Source of the DNA: Bacteroidota bacterium
Lineage (GTDB): Bacteria; Bacteroidota; Rhodothermia; JANXDC01
NCBI GenBank assembly: GCA_025998875.1
Contig: AP024675.1
Location: 1,833,549-1,897,548, forward strand
DNA length: 64,000 bases
Direction: 5' to 3'
The notes below the pieces were generated by a model. It saw nothing but the letters and a program-made list of their open reading frames with translations. It did no database searches and was not told the DNA's origin. The translations under genes and the position numbers were made by a program. Below are positions 26,307-35,895 of the stretch, piece by piece (the stretch's first letter is position 1; the number at the start of each line of letters is the position of its first letter).

Positions 26307-26353
26307 GCCGGGGCGCCTGGTTGCCGGCAAGGCGTCCATGTTCGTCCCCGGCT
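26306..26353 (+). other. Potential long-range RNA hairpin between aat and the thiolase gene
   Basis: AGCCGGGG (26306-26313) is complementary to CCCCGGCT (26346-26353), enclosing a second short pairing (GCCT with AGGC). No T-run follows. It could end aat transcription weakly or be a leader structure for the thiolase gene. Confidence 0.3.
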
Positions 26354-26417
26354 CCGGCTCTATGGCTTTCCAGGGGTGGGGCGATTATCTTAGCCCCGTC
26401 ACAGGCGAGGACCTGCT

Positions 26418-27599
26418 ATGCGTGAGGTGGTAATCGTAAGCGCCGTGCGTACGGGGATTGGCTCCTTCCAGGGGACGCTGGCTCCGCTCTCCGGCCCCGA
26501 GCTGGGTGCCATCGCCGTGCGGGAGGCCGTGCAGCGGGCCGGGATCCGGCCCGAGGAGGTCGATGAGGTGTTTCTGGGCAACGTCTACCAGGCTGGTGAG
26601 CGCCAGGCTCCCGCCCGTCAGGCCGCGCTCAAGGCCGGGTTGCCCGTTACGGTTCCCTGCACGACGGTAAACAAAGTCTGCGCTTCCGGGCTGAAGGCCG
26701 TGCAGCTGGCTGTGCACGCCATTCAGGTGGGGGATGCCGATGTGGTCGTGGCCGGGGGGTTTGAGTCCATGTCCAACGTGCCCTACTACCTGCTGGGTGC
26801 TCGCCGGGGCTATCGACTCGGTCATGGGCAGCTTGTCGACGGGCTCCTCTACGACGGGCTGGAGGACGCCTACGAGGGATGTCATATGGGCAACGCTGCC
26901 GAGCTATGTGCGCGCACGTTGCAGATCAGCCGCCAGGAACAGGATGCCTATGCTATCGAATCCTATCGGCGCGCTCTACGTGCTCACGAACAGGGATGGT
27001 TCGATGCTGAGCTCCTCACCGTCGAGGTGCCGCAGAGCCGGGGCGAGCCGGTGCGTTTCCGGGAGGATGAGGAGCTGAAGCGGGTGAATTTTGAGAAGAT
27101 TCCCCAGCTCAAGCCCGCCTTCGAAAAAGACGGGACCGTAACGGCCGCCAACGCGTCCAAGATCAACGACGGGGCCGCCGCGCTTGTGCTCATGGCGGCC
27201 GAGAGGGCCCGCAGTCTGGGCCTTGAACCCCTGGCACGCGTGGTGGCGCAGGCCGACGCGGCGCGCGAGCCGTTGTGGTTCACCCTGGCGCCGGTGGATG
27301 CGATCCGTCGGGTCCTGCAGCGGGCGGGTTGGGCGCTGGAGGAAGTAGACCTCTTTGAGATCAACGAGGCCTTCGCCGTGGTCGCCATCGCCAACGCCCG
27401 GGAGCTGGGTATACCGCAAGAGAAGCTCAACGTGCACGGCGGGGCCGTGGCCCTGGGGCATCCGGTGGGCTGTTCCGGAGCCCGCATTCTGGTCACCCTG
27501 CTTCATGCGCTGCGCGTGCACGGGGGACGGCGCGGGGTGGTGGGTATTTGCAACGGAGGTGGAGGGGCAAGCGCGCTGGCCGTCGAGCGCCCAGGGTAA
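26418..27599 (+). CDS. Acetyl-CoA C-acetyltransferase (thiolase)
   Basis: 393 residues, the usual size for a biosynthetic or degradative thiolase that makes or cleaves acetoacetyl-CoA. The nucleophilic cysteine is in TTVNKVCASGLKA (Cys88). NEAFAVVAIANA and the C-terminal GGAVALGHPVGCSGARI supply the other active-site residues. The loop pattern resembles acetyl-CoA acetyltransferases (AtoB/PhaA) more than FadA, but substrate length cannot be set from sequence alone. It is followed after 35 bases by the epimerase gene. An enoyl-CoA hydratase lies far off at 47 kb, so beta-oxidation genes are scattered. Confidence 0.92.
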   Translation: MREVVIVSAVRTGIGSFQGTLAPLSGPELGAIAVREAVQRAGIRPEEVDEVFLGNVYQAGERQAPARQAALKAGLPVTVPCTTVNKVCASGLKAVQLAVHAIQVGDADVVVAGGFESMSNVPYYLLGARRGYRLGHGQLVDGLLYDGLEDAYEGCHMGNAAELCARTLQISRQEQDAYAIESYRRALRAHEQGWFDAELLTVEVPQSRGEPVRFREDEELKRVNFEKIPQLKPAFEKDGTVTAANASKINDGAAALVLMAAERARSLGLEPLARVVAQADAAREPLWFTLAPVDAIRRVLQRAGWALEEVDLFEINEAFAVVAIANARELGIPQEKLNVHGGAVALGHPVGCSGARILVTLLHALRVHGGRRGVVGICNGGGGASALAVERPG

Positions 27600-27634
27600 G
27601 TCGAACGCTTCCGCAAGCAGGGAGACTTTCCGCT

Positions 27635-28567
27635 ATGAAGATTCTGGTCACCGGGGGGGCGGGTTTTATCGGCTCCCATGTGGCCGAGGCCTTTCAGCAG
27701 GCCGGACACGAGGTGCACGTACTCGATGATCTCTCCTCGGGCCGAAGGGAGAACGTGCCTCCGGGGGTTGTCCTGCACGTCATGGACATCCGCTCCGGCG
27801 AGGTGGAGGAACTCTGGGCCGAGCACGGATTCGAAGTGCTCTGTCATCACGCCGCGCAGATGGACGTGCGCCGCTCGGTCTCCGACCCCCTCTTCGATGC
27901 GGAAGTGAACGTGCTCGGTACGCTTCGGCTCCTGGAGGCCGGCCGCAAGCACGGCCTTCGGAAGGTGATTTTCGCCTCCACGGGAGGAGCTATCTACGGA
28001 GAGCCCGAATACGTACCCCAGGATGAGGATCATCCCGTGCGGCCCGTATCTCCCTACGGGGTGACCAAGCTCGCCGGCGAGAAGTACCTCCATTACTACT
28101 ACGTCCAGTACGGCATCCCGTATGTGGCCCTGCGCTATGCCAATGTGTACGGACCGCGCCAGAACCCGCATGGCGAAGCCGGCGTGGTGGCCATCTTCCT
28201 GGAGCGCATCCTGCGCGGCCAGCAACCCATCATCTACGGCGATGGCCGACAGACGCGGGATTTCACCTATGTGGAGGACGTGGTGCGGGCCAATATGCTG
28301 GCCCTTGCCTACCCGGAGCCGGACGTCTTCAATGTGGGCACGGGCCAGGAGACGGATGTGCTCAGCCTGTTTCGCCTGATTTGCCAGGCCACGGGAAGCG
28401 ATATCCCTGAGGTGCACGGACCACCCCGACCCGGCGAACAGCGTCGCAGTGTACTCGGATATAAGAAGATCCGTGACCGGATGGGATGGGAGCCCTCGGT
28501 GTCCCTGCAGGAGGGGATTGCGCGCACAGCGGCTTACTTTCGTCAGCAGCTGGCTCAGTCCGTGTAG
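27635..28567 (+). CDS. NAD-dependent sugar-nucleotide epimerase (UDP-glucose 4-epimerase-like)
   Basis: 310 residues, extended SDR fold. It has the NAD-binding [10 protein letters not shown] at the N-terminus, the catalytic YGVTK (Tyr-x3-Lys), [16 protein letters not shown] and DFTYVEDVV in the sugar-binding half. The start at 27635 has GCAGGGAGA just upstream; the frame is open further back. This subgroup includes GalE-like C4 epimerases of UDP-sugars used for lipopolysaccharide or exopolysaccharide. The precise sugar is not determined. Its end overlaps the convergent lptB end by 13 bases. Confidence 0.9.
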   Translation: MKILVTGGAGFIGSHVAEAFQQAGHEVHVLDDLSSGRRENVPPGVVLHVMDIRSGEVEELWAEHGFEVLCHHAAQMDVRRSVSDPLFDAEVNVLGTLRLLEAGRKHGLRKVIFASTGGAIYGEPEYVPQDEDHPVRPVSPYGVTKLAGEKYLHYYYVQYGIPYVALRYANVYGPRQNPHGEAGVVAIFLERILRGQQPIIYGDGRQTRDFTYVEDVVRANMLALAYPEPDVFNVGTGQETDVLSLFRLICQATGSDIPEVHGPPRPGEQRRSVLGYKKIRDRMGWEPSVSLQEGIARTAAYFRQQLAQSV

Positions 28568-29289
28568 CGTTCCAGCCGGAAACGCTCTCCCAGGTAGAGC
28601 CGGCGTGCCTCTGGATCGTTGGCCAGAAAGTGGGAAGTGCCTTCTTTGAGGATGCGCCCCTCGAAGAGCAGGTAGGCCCGGTCTGTGATGGCCAGTGTTT
28701 CGTGCACGTTGTGGTCTGTAATCAATACCCCGATGCCCCGCCGCTTCAAATCGGCCACGATACGCTGCAGGTCTTCGACGGCGATGGGGTCGATGCCGGC
28801 GAAGGGCTCATCGAGCAAAATGAATCGGGGGTCGGTAGCCAGGGCGCGGGCGATCTCCGTACGGCGCCTTTCCCCCCCGGAGAGGGCATATCCCCGCGTG
28901 TGGCGCACGTGCACAAGTCCAAACTCTTCGAGCAACTGTTCGACTTTCTGTCGGCGCTCGGCCCGGCTCAACGGTGTGAACTCCAGTACGGCCTCCAGGT
29001 TCTCCTGCACGGTAAGCTGGCGGAATACGGAGGCCTCCTGGGGCAAGTAGCCGATCCCCATCCGCGCCCGTCGGTACATGGGCATACGGGTCAGGTCCTG
29101 GTCGTCTAAAAAAATGCGCCCCGCGTTGGGCCGAATGAGGCCAACGATCATGTAGAAGGTGGTCGTCTTGCCCGCGCCGTTGGGGCCGAGCAAGCCGACG
29201 ATTTCCCCCTGTCGGACGTGCAGGGAGACGTCCCGCACCACCCATCGTTTCCGGTAGCGTCTGGCCAGGTTTTCGGCGCGCAGGGTCAT
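28555..29289 (-). CDS. lptB: LPS export ABC ATPase LptB
   Basis: 244 residues. It powers LptFG extraction of lipopolysaccharide from the inner membrane. Motifs: Walker [10 protein letters not shown], the LptB-typical [28 protein letters not shown], signature [15 protein letters not shown], Walker [14 protein letters not shown] and ITDHNV with the switch histidine. The strong match to LptB rather than branched-chain amino-acid ATPases rests on [16 protein letters not shown] and DHNVHETL. LptFG, LptA and LptC are not in the window. The start overlaps the Fe-S protein's stop by ATGA. Confidence 0.93.
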   Translation of the reverse strand: MTLRAENLARRYRKRWVVRDVSLHVRQGEIVGLLGPNGAGKTTTFYMIVGLIRPNAGRIFLDDQDLTRMPMYRRARMGIGYLPQEASVFRQLTVQENLEAVLEFTPLSRAERRQKVEQLLEEFGLVHVRHTRGYALSGGERRRTEIARALATDPRFILLDEPFAGIDPIAVEDLQRIVADLKRRGIGVLITDHNVHETLAITDRAYLLFEGRILKEGTSHFLANDPEARRLYLGERFRLERYTD

Positions 29290-30551
29290 GGCACAAGAGC
29301 CCATCGGAGCACATCGGCGTAGTGATATACCTCTACGGCCAGGCCTGCACGGCGGATTCCGTAGCGCAGTTGCAGGATACAGCCCGGATTGCCCGTAATG
29401 ACCCATTGGGCGCCGCTTCGGCGTATATGTGCGAGCTTGCGCTCCAGAAACCGTTCCGCATCCTCGGGCCGCAGCGCGCTGTATATACCCGCGCTTCCGC
29501 AGCACCAGGTGGCCTCTTCTAGGGGGAGCAGCTGCAGATCCGGGATGCGGCCGAGCAGGGCGCGGGGCTGGTGTGCGATGCCCTGGGCGTGCACGTGATG
29601 GCAGGCGTCATGATAGGTGGCCCGAACCGGAAGGGGCCGAAAGGGGCCCGAGAAGTCGCACTCCAGCAGCCACTGGCTCAGGTCACGGACTCGGCTTTGA
29701 AATTCCCGTGCCCGCTCGGCCCATCGGGGATCATCGCTCAGCAGCTCTGCGTAGTGTTTCATAAACGCGCCGCATCCGGCCGCATTCGTAATCACGGCCT
29801 GGATCGGCTCAGCGCTGAAGGCCTCGATGGTGCGCCGGGCCAGCCGCTGAGCCGTTTGCCGATCTCCGTTGTGTCCGTGCAGGGCACCGCAGCATGTCTG
29901 CCTCTCCGGGGTCCACACGGAAAACCCCGCCCGTCGCAGGAGATCCACGCTGGCCCGGTTGGTTTCAGCGAAGGCCACATCCATCACGCATCCGAGGAGG
30001 AATCCCACCCGACCCCGGGAAGGACCCGAGGGGGTTTCCCGGATTTCAATGAGGCGGCGGGAGAAGCGCCTCGACAGGCTGGGCATCTGGGGCTCCAGGC
30101 GCGCCAGTCCGGGGGCCAGGCTCCGGAGCAGGCCCGTGCGCACGGCCCACCGCCGCAGTCCAGAGCGATCGATCCAGTACAGCAGCCGTGCCAGGGCGCG
30201 CAGGCGTCCGGGATAGGGGAACAGCCCCCGCAGGAGGAGGCGCTTGAGGCGATTCGGGTAGCGTTTCTCGATTCGGTCTCGCGCCTCCTCCAGGATGTGT
30301 CGGTAGGGGACACCCGCTGGGCAGGCCGTCTGGCAGGCGTAACAGCCCAGGCAGTAGGCGAACGATTCGGCGATCAGGGGGGAGACTTCCAGCTCCCCCC
30401 GCTCCAGGGCGCCAAAGAGCTGGATGCGCCCGCGGGGGGAATGCACCTCCGCTTGCGTGTCGACGTATGTGGGGCAGCTGGGCAGGCACATGCCGCAGCG
30501 GATACAGCGGCGGAAGGCCTCCTCCGCCGCAGAGGAAATGGGCGGGTACAT
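29286..30551 (-). CDS. Glycolate oxidase iron-sulfur subunit-like (CCG-domain Fe-S oxidoreductase)
   Basis: 421 residues. Two [4Fe-4S] ferredoxin motifs come first ([14 protein letters not shown] and [15 protein letters not shown]). Two CCG domains follow ([13 protein letters not shown] with [11 protein letters not shown] upstream, and [13 protein letters not shown] with [12 protein letters not shown] upstream). This is the layout of GlcF, which passes electrons from the flavin subunits GlcD/GlcE during glycolate oxidation. Neither flavin subunit is adjacent, so the partner must be encoded elsewhere, or the protein serves another flavin dehydrogenase. Translationally coupled to lptB. Confidence 0.88.
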   Translation of the reverse strand: MYPPISSAAEEAFRRCIRCGMCLPSCPTYVDTQAEVHSPRGRIQLFGALERGELEVSPLIAESFAYCLGCYACQTACPAGVPYRHILEEARDRIEKRYPNRLKRLLLRGLFPYPGRLRALARLLYWIDRSGLRRWAVRTGLLRSLAPGLARLEPQMPSLSRRFSRRLIEIRETPSGPSRGRVGFLLGCVMDVAFAETNRASVDLLRRAGFSVWTPERQTCCGALHGHNGDRQTAQRLARRTIEAFSAEPIQAVITNAAGCGAFMKHYAELLSDDPRWAERAREFQSRVRDLSQWLLECDFSGPFRPLPVRATYHDACHHVHAQGIAHQPRALLGRIPDLQLLPLEEATWCCGSAGIYSALRPEDAERFLERKLAHIRRSGAQWVITGNPGCILQLRYGIRRAGLAVEVYHYADVLRWALVP

Positions 30552-30554
30552 AGG

Positions 30555-31388
30555 CTAATATCCCATAGCCGCCAGCTTGCGTACCCAGTCGGTGTAGAAC
30601 CGATAGGGATCGAAATCCCGGTTGGCTCCCAGACGCAGGCCCAGTTGCTGGGCATGATCGGCGGGCAGGACCTCCTGAAAATCCCCCCATCGGCTGGAGG
30701 CGACCGATACCATACCGTCGTTGAGGCCTTCGCGTTCGTAGATGACGCTGTTGTACCACATGAGCAGGGGGCTGATGGGAACCTCGGTGCCTTTGCCCGC
30801 TGCTCCGGCGAAGGAGAAATAGCGCACCTCGGGGTGGTTGGGCACATCCGGGTTGAAGACATGCTGTATAAAATCGCGCGTCAACTCCTGGATGGCCGCC
30901 AGGGCTTCTCCACGGTTGTAGCGATATAGCCTGGAGCCCAGCCAGTTGTACAGGACCACCAGCGCCTTCAGAAACGGTTTGGGTTGTTCCAACGCGTATT
31001 CGGCCAGGCTGGTGCCCCGATGGGGGGTGGCCACGGTCGTCAGGGTCGCCACGCGGGGACCCAGATTCAACTTCGTGATCGCGTATCGGCTGTCGAGCCC
31101 GCCCATACTGTGGGCGATGAGGTTGACCCGTTCGGCCCCTGTGATCTCCAGTATCCGCTCGATGCGCGCTTTCCATTCCCGGGCGCGTTGTTCGATCGTG
31201 CCATACGGGGTCACGTTGGGGCAGAAGGCCCAGACCAGGTGCTGGCGCAGGTGCATGGCGATCTCGTAGAACATCCCCCGTCGCGCCATGAGCGCGGCCG
31301 TTCCAAATCCGTGTACGAAGACCACCGGATAGCGAGTGCGCACCAGAGGGGGTTCGGGAAAGGGCACCAACTCGCTCAGTAGCGCCAT
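30555..31388 (-). CDS. Alpha/beta-hydrolase lipase (triacylglycerol lipase-like)
   Basis: 277 residues with no signal peptide. The oxyanion-hole strand is PVVFVHGFGT, the nucleophile elbow AHSMGGLDSRY (Ser in GHSMG-type context), and TVATPHRGTSLAE is typical of family I lipases and the PGAP1/lipase_2 group. The likely acid is in GLNDGMVSVASSRWG and the histidine in LPADHAQQLG. It is the first gene of a three-gene reverse operon with the Fe-S protein and lptB, separated by only three bases. Substrate is probably a medium- or long-chain ester; this is inference. Confidence 0.85.
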   Translation of the reverse strand: MALLSELVPFPEPPLVRTRYPVVFVHGFGTAALMARRGMFYEIAMHLRQHLVWAFCPNVTPYGTIEQRAREWKARIERILEITGAERVNLIAHSMGGLDSRYAITKLNLGPRVATLTTVATPHRGTSLAEYALEQPKPFLKALVVLYNWLGSRLYRYNRGEALAAIQELTRDFIQHVFNPDVPNHPEVRYFSFAGAAGKGTEVPISPLLMWYNSVIYEREGLNDGMVSVASSRWGDFQEVLPADHAQQLGLRLGANRDFDPYRFYTDWVRKLAAMGY

Positions 31389-31449
31389 ACTCTCTCTCCG
31401 GGTTACGGAGCGAAATACGTGGGCTTGAGGGCCAAATTCAAGCCGGGGC

Positions 31450-31477
31450 TTAAGTATCGTTTTGAGACAGCCGATAA
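31450..31477 (+). promoter_or_regulatory. Sigma-28 (FliA) type promoter for flagellin
   Basis: TTAAGTAT (31450-31457) and an exact GCCGATAA (31470-31477) are separated by 12 bases. The consensus is TAAAGTTT-N11-GCCGATAA. It lies 45 bases before the flagellin ATG. This ties the gene to the late flagellar regulon. Confidence 0.8.
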
Positions 31478-31522
31478 AATAGCTCGGGAAGTAGAGACGG
31501 AACAGGAGAAAGGAGTACTGCC

Positions 31523-32383
31523 ATGCCGTTCGGAGATCTGACGCGCATCAATTCCGATGCTCAGTCCTTGGGCGCGCTCAATTCGCTCTTTCGCATCAAC
31601 CGGGAGCTGGGCGTGCGGCAGACGCGTCTGGCCACGGGCTATCGGATCAACTCGGCCGAGGACGATTCGGCCGGCTATGCCCTGGGCAAGAAGCTCGAGG
31701 CCCGCATTCGGGGGCTGAGCGCGGCCCTGGACAACATCGGGGACGCCAAGAACATGCTCTCGGTGGCCGAGGGCGGTCTGCAGTCGATCATGGACATCCT
31801 GCAGACGATCAAGGAGAAGGTCACCCGCGGGGCCAGTGATTCCATGGCGCAAGAGGAGCGCACCGCCATCGTGGCCGACATCCAGGCCCTGGGTCGGGAG
31901 ATCGACCAGATCGTCGAGCAGACCAAGTACAACGGACGCGCCCTGCTGAAGGACTACAACTCCGGGGGATCGTCCCTGTGGTTTCAGGTCGGACCTGATT
32001 CGGCGGACACGGTGCAGTTTCAGTTTACCCAGTCCGGTTTTTATTCCGCCTCCCTGGATAGCGGATTGTTCGGCTCCCTCAGCGGGGCTTCCACAGCGGC
32101 CGATTTTGCGATGGCCCTTGCCTCTGTCGACGGGGTGATCGGCAGGATCAGCGCGGCCATCCGGGACCTGGGCGCCTTCCAGAAGCGGCTTTCTGTGAAG
32201 GAAGAGCTCATCTCCGCGCAGATCACGAACACGGAGGGGGCTCGCAGCCGGGTCTTTGATGCCGATTTTGCCAAGGAGCAGCTGCGCGTGGCCAAGTTGC
32301 AGATCCTGCAGCAGACGGCCACCGTTGCCCTGGCGCAGGCCAACGCCAATCCGCAGGCGGTGCTCTCCCTGTTCCGTCAGTGA
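31523..32383 (+). CDS. fliC: Flagellin
   Basis: 286 residues, a short flagellin with both conserved helical ends and almost no variable domain. The N-terminal D0/D1 part has [24 protein letters not shown] and [17 protein letters not shown], then the [13 protein letters not shown] and KYNGRALL blocks. The C-terminal part has [33 protein letters not shown] and ends [24 protein letters not shown]. It forms the filament after export by the flagellar type III system. AAAGGAG lies just before the ATG, with a sigma-28 promoter upstream and an intrinsic terminator downstream. No chaperone (FliS) or cap gene (FliD) is adjacent. Confidence 0.93.
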   Translation: MPFGDLTRINSDAQSLGALNSLFRINRELGVRQTRLATGYRINSAEDDSAGYALGKKLEARIRGLSAALDNIGDAKNMLSVAEGGLQSIMDILQTIKEKVTRGASDSMAQEERTAIVADIQALGREIDQIVEQTKYNGRALLKDYNSGGSSLWFQVGPDSADTVQFQFTQSGFYSASLDSGLFGSLSGASTAADFAMALASVDGVIGRISAAIRDLGAFQKRLSVKEELISAQITNTEGARSRVFDADFAKEQLRVAKLQILQQTATVALAQANANPQAVLSLFRQ

Positions 32384-32411
32384 TTCCGACCGGAGTCACA
32401 CACCGCCACCC

Positions 32412-32448
32412 CACCGGCCGGGTCGAGGGGCCCGGCCGGTGTTTTTTT
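32412..32448 (+). terminator. Rho-independent terminator of the flagellin gene
   Basis: A perfect 11-bp stem (CACCGGCCGGG at 32412-32422 with its complement at 32431-32441) and an 8-base loop are followed by seven T residues (32442-32448). It lies 29 bases after the stop codon. Confidence 0.92.
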
Positions 32449-32463
32449 GGCTCTCTGGGCCGC

Positions 32464-32495
32464 TTTCGGCAAAGCGCTCCGAGGCGATATATTCA
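32464..32495 (+). promoter_or_regulatory. Candidate Bacteroidota-type promoter of ppdK
   Basis: TTTC (32464-32467), a 20-base spacer and TATATTCA (32488-32495) approximate the TTTG-N19-21-TAnnTTTG pattern. It lies 40 bases before the ppdK ATG and just after the flagellin terminator. Confidence 0.45.
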
Positions 32496-32535
32496 CGGCG
32501 GTCATCCGTCATCGACACGCAAGGAGGTTTTTTCT

Positions 32536-35205
32536 ATGGGGCACAAATGGGTATACACGTTCGGCGGCGGCTCGGCCGAGGGGCGGGCCGACATGCGCGA
32601 CCTGCTGGGGGGAAAGGGGGCCAATTTGGCCGAGATGAGCGCCATCGGATTGCCCGTTCCGCCCGGCTTTACCATCACCACCGAAGCCTGTAAGTACTAT
32701 TACGACAACGGCAAGACCTATCCACCTGAGCTCTGGGAGCAGGTTGAGGAGGCTCTGGCCTTTGTCGAACGGCTGATGGGGCGCCGCTTCGGGGATCCCT
32801 CCAGTCCCCTGCTGGTTTCGGTACGTTCCGGCGCGGCGATCTCCATGCCCGGCATGATGGATACGGTGCTCAACCTGGGCATCAACGACGAGGTCGTCGA
32901 GGGCCTTATTCGGCAGACGGGGAACCCCCGTTTCGCGTGGGATGCCTATCGGCGTTTTATCGATATGTTCGGCGATGTGGTCATGGGCGTCGATCATGCG
33001 CACTTCGAAGAGGCGCTCGAGGGGCTGAAGCGCGAGCGGGGGGTAAAGGAGGATACCGAGCTGACGGCCGAGGATCTGCGCGAGTTGGTCAACCGCTATA
33101 AAGCCATATATCGCCAGCATACCGGACATATGTTTCCGACCGATCCTCGGGAGCAGCTGGATCGGGCTATTCGGGCTGTGTTCGAGTCCTGGAACAGCGA
33201 GCGCGCCATTAAATATCGGCAGATCAACAAGATCCGGGGGCTGCTCGGCACGGCCGTTAACGTGCAGACCATGGTTTTTGGCAACATGGGCGAGACCTCC
33301 GGTACCGGGGTCTGCTTTACCCGCAACCCCTCGACGGGGGAACGGGAGCTCTACGGCGAGTATCTGCCCAATGCGCAGGGCGAGGACGTGGTGGCCGGTA
33401 TCCGCACGCCGCTTCCCATTTCCGCGCTCAAGGAGCAGATGCCCGAGGTCTACGCCCAGCTGCTCGATATCGCCGGTCGGCTGGAGCGGCACTATAAGAA
33501 CATGCAGGATATCGAGTTTACCGTCCAGGAGGGACGGCTGTTTATTCTGCAGACCCGGCATGGCAAGCGCACAGGTCCTGCGGCGGTGAAGATCGCCGTA
33601 GACATGGTTCGCGAGGGGCTTGTGACTCCGGAAGAGGCGGTGCGCAATCTGGTCGAGCCCCGGCATATCGATCAGCTCCTGCATCCCCGCTTTCAAGACG
33701 AAGAGGGATACCGCAAGGCCGGGCGCGTCATCGGGCGCGGGCTTCCCGCCTCGCCCGGCGCTGCGGTTGGGCGCGCCGTGTTCTCGGCAGAAGACGCCGA
33801 AGCCTGGCACGCCCGGGGGGAGAAGGTCATCCTAGTGCGTATTGAGACCTCTCCGGAAGATGTCGGCGGTATGCACGCCGCCGAGGGGATTCTGACCAGC
33901 CGGGGGGGCATGACGAGCCATGCGGCCGTGGTCGCCCGGGGGTGGGGAAAGCCCTGCGTGGCCGGATGCGGGGATATCGTCATCGATTATGCTACCCGAA
34001 GCTTCACCAACGGGCGCGTTACGGTCCGCGAGGGGGATTGGATCTCCCTCAACGGCACCACGGGTGAGGTCATCCTGGGGGCCGAAGCGCTCGTCGAGCC
34101 AGAGCTCAGCGGGGACTTTGCCACGTTCATGAGCTGGGTCGATCGCTTCCGGACCCTGCGCGTGCGCGCGAACGCGGATACCCCAGAAGACGCCCGGATC
34201 GCCCGGCAGTTCGGGGCCGAAGGGATTGGTCTCTGCCGCACGGAGCACATGTTCTTCGAAGGCGACCGGATCTGGGCCGTGCGGGAGATGATTATCGCCG
34301 AGGACGAAGCCGGTCGGCGTCGGGCGCTCGATAAGCTACTGCCCATGCAGCGGGAGGATTTCTACGCCATCTTTCGCGAGATGGAAGGGCTTCCGGTAAC
34401 CATTCGTCTGCTCGACCCGCCGCTTCATGAGTTCCTGCCCCAGGAGCTGGAGCAGCAAAAGGAGATGGCCGAACGGCTGGGGGTGAGTCTGGAGCGGGTG
34501 CGTGCGCGCGTGCAGGCGCTCCATGAGCTCAACCCCATGCTCGGGCATCGAGGTTGCCGACTGGGCATTACCTATCCAGAGATCACCGAAATGCAGGCGC
34601 GCGCCATCCTGGAGGCGGCCTGCCGCATGGCCAAAGAGGGGCGCACAGTCTATCCGGAGATCATGGTGCCGCTTGTGGGCACGGTCGAAGAACTGCGCCA
34701 TCAGCGCCAGATTATAGACCGGGTGGCTGGCCAGGTCATGCGTGAGCAGGGCGTGGAGGTGGCCTATCTGGTGGGCACCATGATCGAGGTGCCCCGCGCG
34801 GCCCTGGTGGCCGACCAGATCGCCGAGGAGGCGCAGTTCTTCAGCTTCGGCACCAACGACCTCACCCAGCTCACCTTTGGCTATAGCCGCGATGATATAG
34901 GTAAGTTCCTGCCTCAGTACCTGGAGCTCAAAATCCTGCCCGATGATCCATTTCAGACACTCGATCAGGCCGGAGTAGGCCAGCTTGTGCAGATGGCCAC
35001 GGAACGCGGACGTCGGGTGCGCCCGGCGCTCAAGGTGGGCATCTGCGGGGAACACGGGGGGGATCCGGCCTCCGTGGAATTCTTTTTCCGAGCAGGGCTC
35101 GATTACGTAAGCTGTTCCCCGTACCGGGTGCCGGTCGCCCGGCTGGCGGCCGCCCAGGCGGCGCTCAAGCAGAAACCAATTGCGGCGATGGTCGGGGAAG
35201 CCTGA
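32536..35205 (+). CDS. ppdK: Pyruvate, phosphate dikinase
   Basis: 889 residues, normal length. It interconverts pyruvate + ATP + Pi and PEP + AMP + PPi. AAGGAGG at 32521-32527 fixes the start, although the frame is open to 32380. Domains: N-terminal ATP-grasp ([20 protein letters not shown]), the swivelling phosphohistidine domain ([19 protein letters not shown], His462), and a C-terminal TIM barrel with [35 protein letters not shown] and the catalytic [10 protein letters not shown] (Cys837). It is probably a gluconeogenic or PPi-linked glycolytic enzyme here. Confidence 0.97.
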   Translation: MGHKWVYTFGGGSAEGRADMRDLLGGKGANLAEMSAIGLPVPPGFTITTEACKYYYDNGKTYPPELWEQVEEALAFVERLMGRRFGDPSSPLLVSVRSGAAISMPGMMDTVLNLGINDEVVEGLIRQTGNPRFAWDAYRRFIDMFGDVVMGVDHAHFEEALEGLKRERGVKEDTELTAEDLRELVNRYKAIYRQHTGHMFPTDPREQLDRAIRAVFESWNSERAIKYRQINKIRGLLGTAVNVQTMVFGNMGETSGTGVCFTRNPSTGERELYGEYLPNAQGEDVVAGIRTPLPISALKEQMPEVYAQLLDIAGRLERHYKNMQDIEFTVQEGRLFILQTRHGKRTGPAAVKIAVDMVREGLVTPEEAVRNLVEPRHIDQLLHPRFQDEEGYRKAGRVIGRGLPASPGAAVGRAVFSAEDAEAWHARGEKVILVRIETSPEDVGGMHAAEGILTSRGGMTSHAAVVARGWGKPCVAGCGDIVIDYATRSFTNGRVTVREGDWISLNGTTGEVILGAEALVEPELSGDFATFMSWVDRFRTLRVRANADTPEDARIARQFGAEGIGLCRTEHMFFEGDRIWAVREMIIAEDEAGRRRALDKLLPMQREDFYAIFREMEGLPVTIRLLDPPLHEFLPQELEQQKEMAERLGVSLERVRARVQALHELNPMLGHRGCRLGITYPEITEMQARAILEAACRMAKEGRTVYPEIMVPLVGTVEELRHQRQIIDRVAGQVMREQGVEVAYLVGTMIEVPRAALVADQIAEEAQFFSFGTNDLTQLTFGYSRDDIGKFLPQYLELKILPDDPFQTLDQAGVGQLVQMATERGRRVRPALKVGICGEHGGDPASVEFFFRAGLDYVSCSPYRVPVARLAAAQAALKQKPIAAMVGEA

Positions 35206-35230
35206 AGCGGAGGGACGTGTTCCCTGCAAG

Positions 35231-35263
35231 CGGGACGGGTTGACCTTCAGCCCGTCCCGTTTT
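35231..35263 (+). terminator. Rho-independent terminator of ppdK
   Basis: CGGGACGGG (35231-35239) pairs with CCCGTCCCG (35251-35259) across an 11-base loop and is followed by TTTT. It lies 26 bases after the stop codon. A TATCTTCG element directly overlaps its 3' edge. Confidence 0.85.
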
Positions 35264-35336
35264 GTATCTTCGGCATAGAATCTGCCCCTGATGGGCGAGG
35301 GATGTGATTCAGCCTACAGCGCATGGAGGGCATGTC

Positions 35337-35789
35337 GTGGAGGTGCGCACCTTCTGGGATCAGCTGGCCTCTCTTCCGAGCCGCAACGGTTGCCGACTGC
35401 CGGATCCTCCCCGTCCGGCCGTGGTTTTGCTCTTCTCGCCCCGCTGTCATGCCTGTCTGCTGGCGGCCCTGCCGAACCTGGTCAGCCTCTGCGAGGAGCT
35501 CCAGGGCGCCATCGCCTGCGCGGCCGTGCAGGTACATGCCTCTGACCCCGCCTCCGAGCGGTTGCTTCCTGCGTCCTGGAGCCTGGATAAGGCCCCCTTT
35601 CCCATCTTGCTCGACCCTGCAGGGCAGATCTGGAGAGCCGAGGAGGGCGTGCCACTCTGGTTGGTGGTGGATGAAACCGGGCAGGTGCGGCATCGCATCC
35701 CGGGATCCGGACCGGCGGCCATGGCCCGCCTCTCGTATGCGATCGAGGAGCTCATCGGCCAGCTTGTGCGCTTCCGGGGTATGGGGTGA
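35337..35789 (+). CDS. Thioredoxin-like/peroxiredoxin-fold protein with CxxC
   Basis: 150 residues from the GTG at 35337, which has GGAGGG at 35325-35330; a longer start at 35304 is possible. The pattern is that of a TlpA/AhpC-TSA-type thioredoxin fold: strand AVVLLFSPRCHACLLAALPNL with a CHAC redox motif, the middle PFPILLDPAGQIWRAEEGVPLWLVVDETGQV where a cis-proline loop would be (GVPLW), and a C-terminal helix. It has no signal peptide, so is probably cytoplasmic. The substrate is unknown; the fold call is moderately sure. Confidence 0.7.
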   Translation: MEVRTFWDQLASLPSRNGCRLPDPPRPAVVLLFSPRCHACLLAALPNLVSLCEELQGAIACAAVQVHASDPASERLLPASWSLDKAPFPILLDPAGQIWRAEEGVPLWLVVDETGQVRHRIPGSGPAAMARLSYAIEELIGQLVRFRGMG

Positions 35790-35895
35790 TTACCTTTTGC
35801 CCCTCCTCTATGCCGGGGAGATCGCCTCCCGGGGTCGTGCGAAAGGGGGTATGCTTTTTGAGCCTCTCGAGAGGAAAAAAACCGGAGGTCACCTG

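Noticed and set aside
32509-33810. 433-codon open frame antisense to ppdK
   Set aside because: ppdK is certain, with complete motifs; the antisense product shows no recognisable domain.
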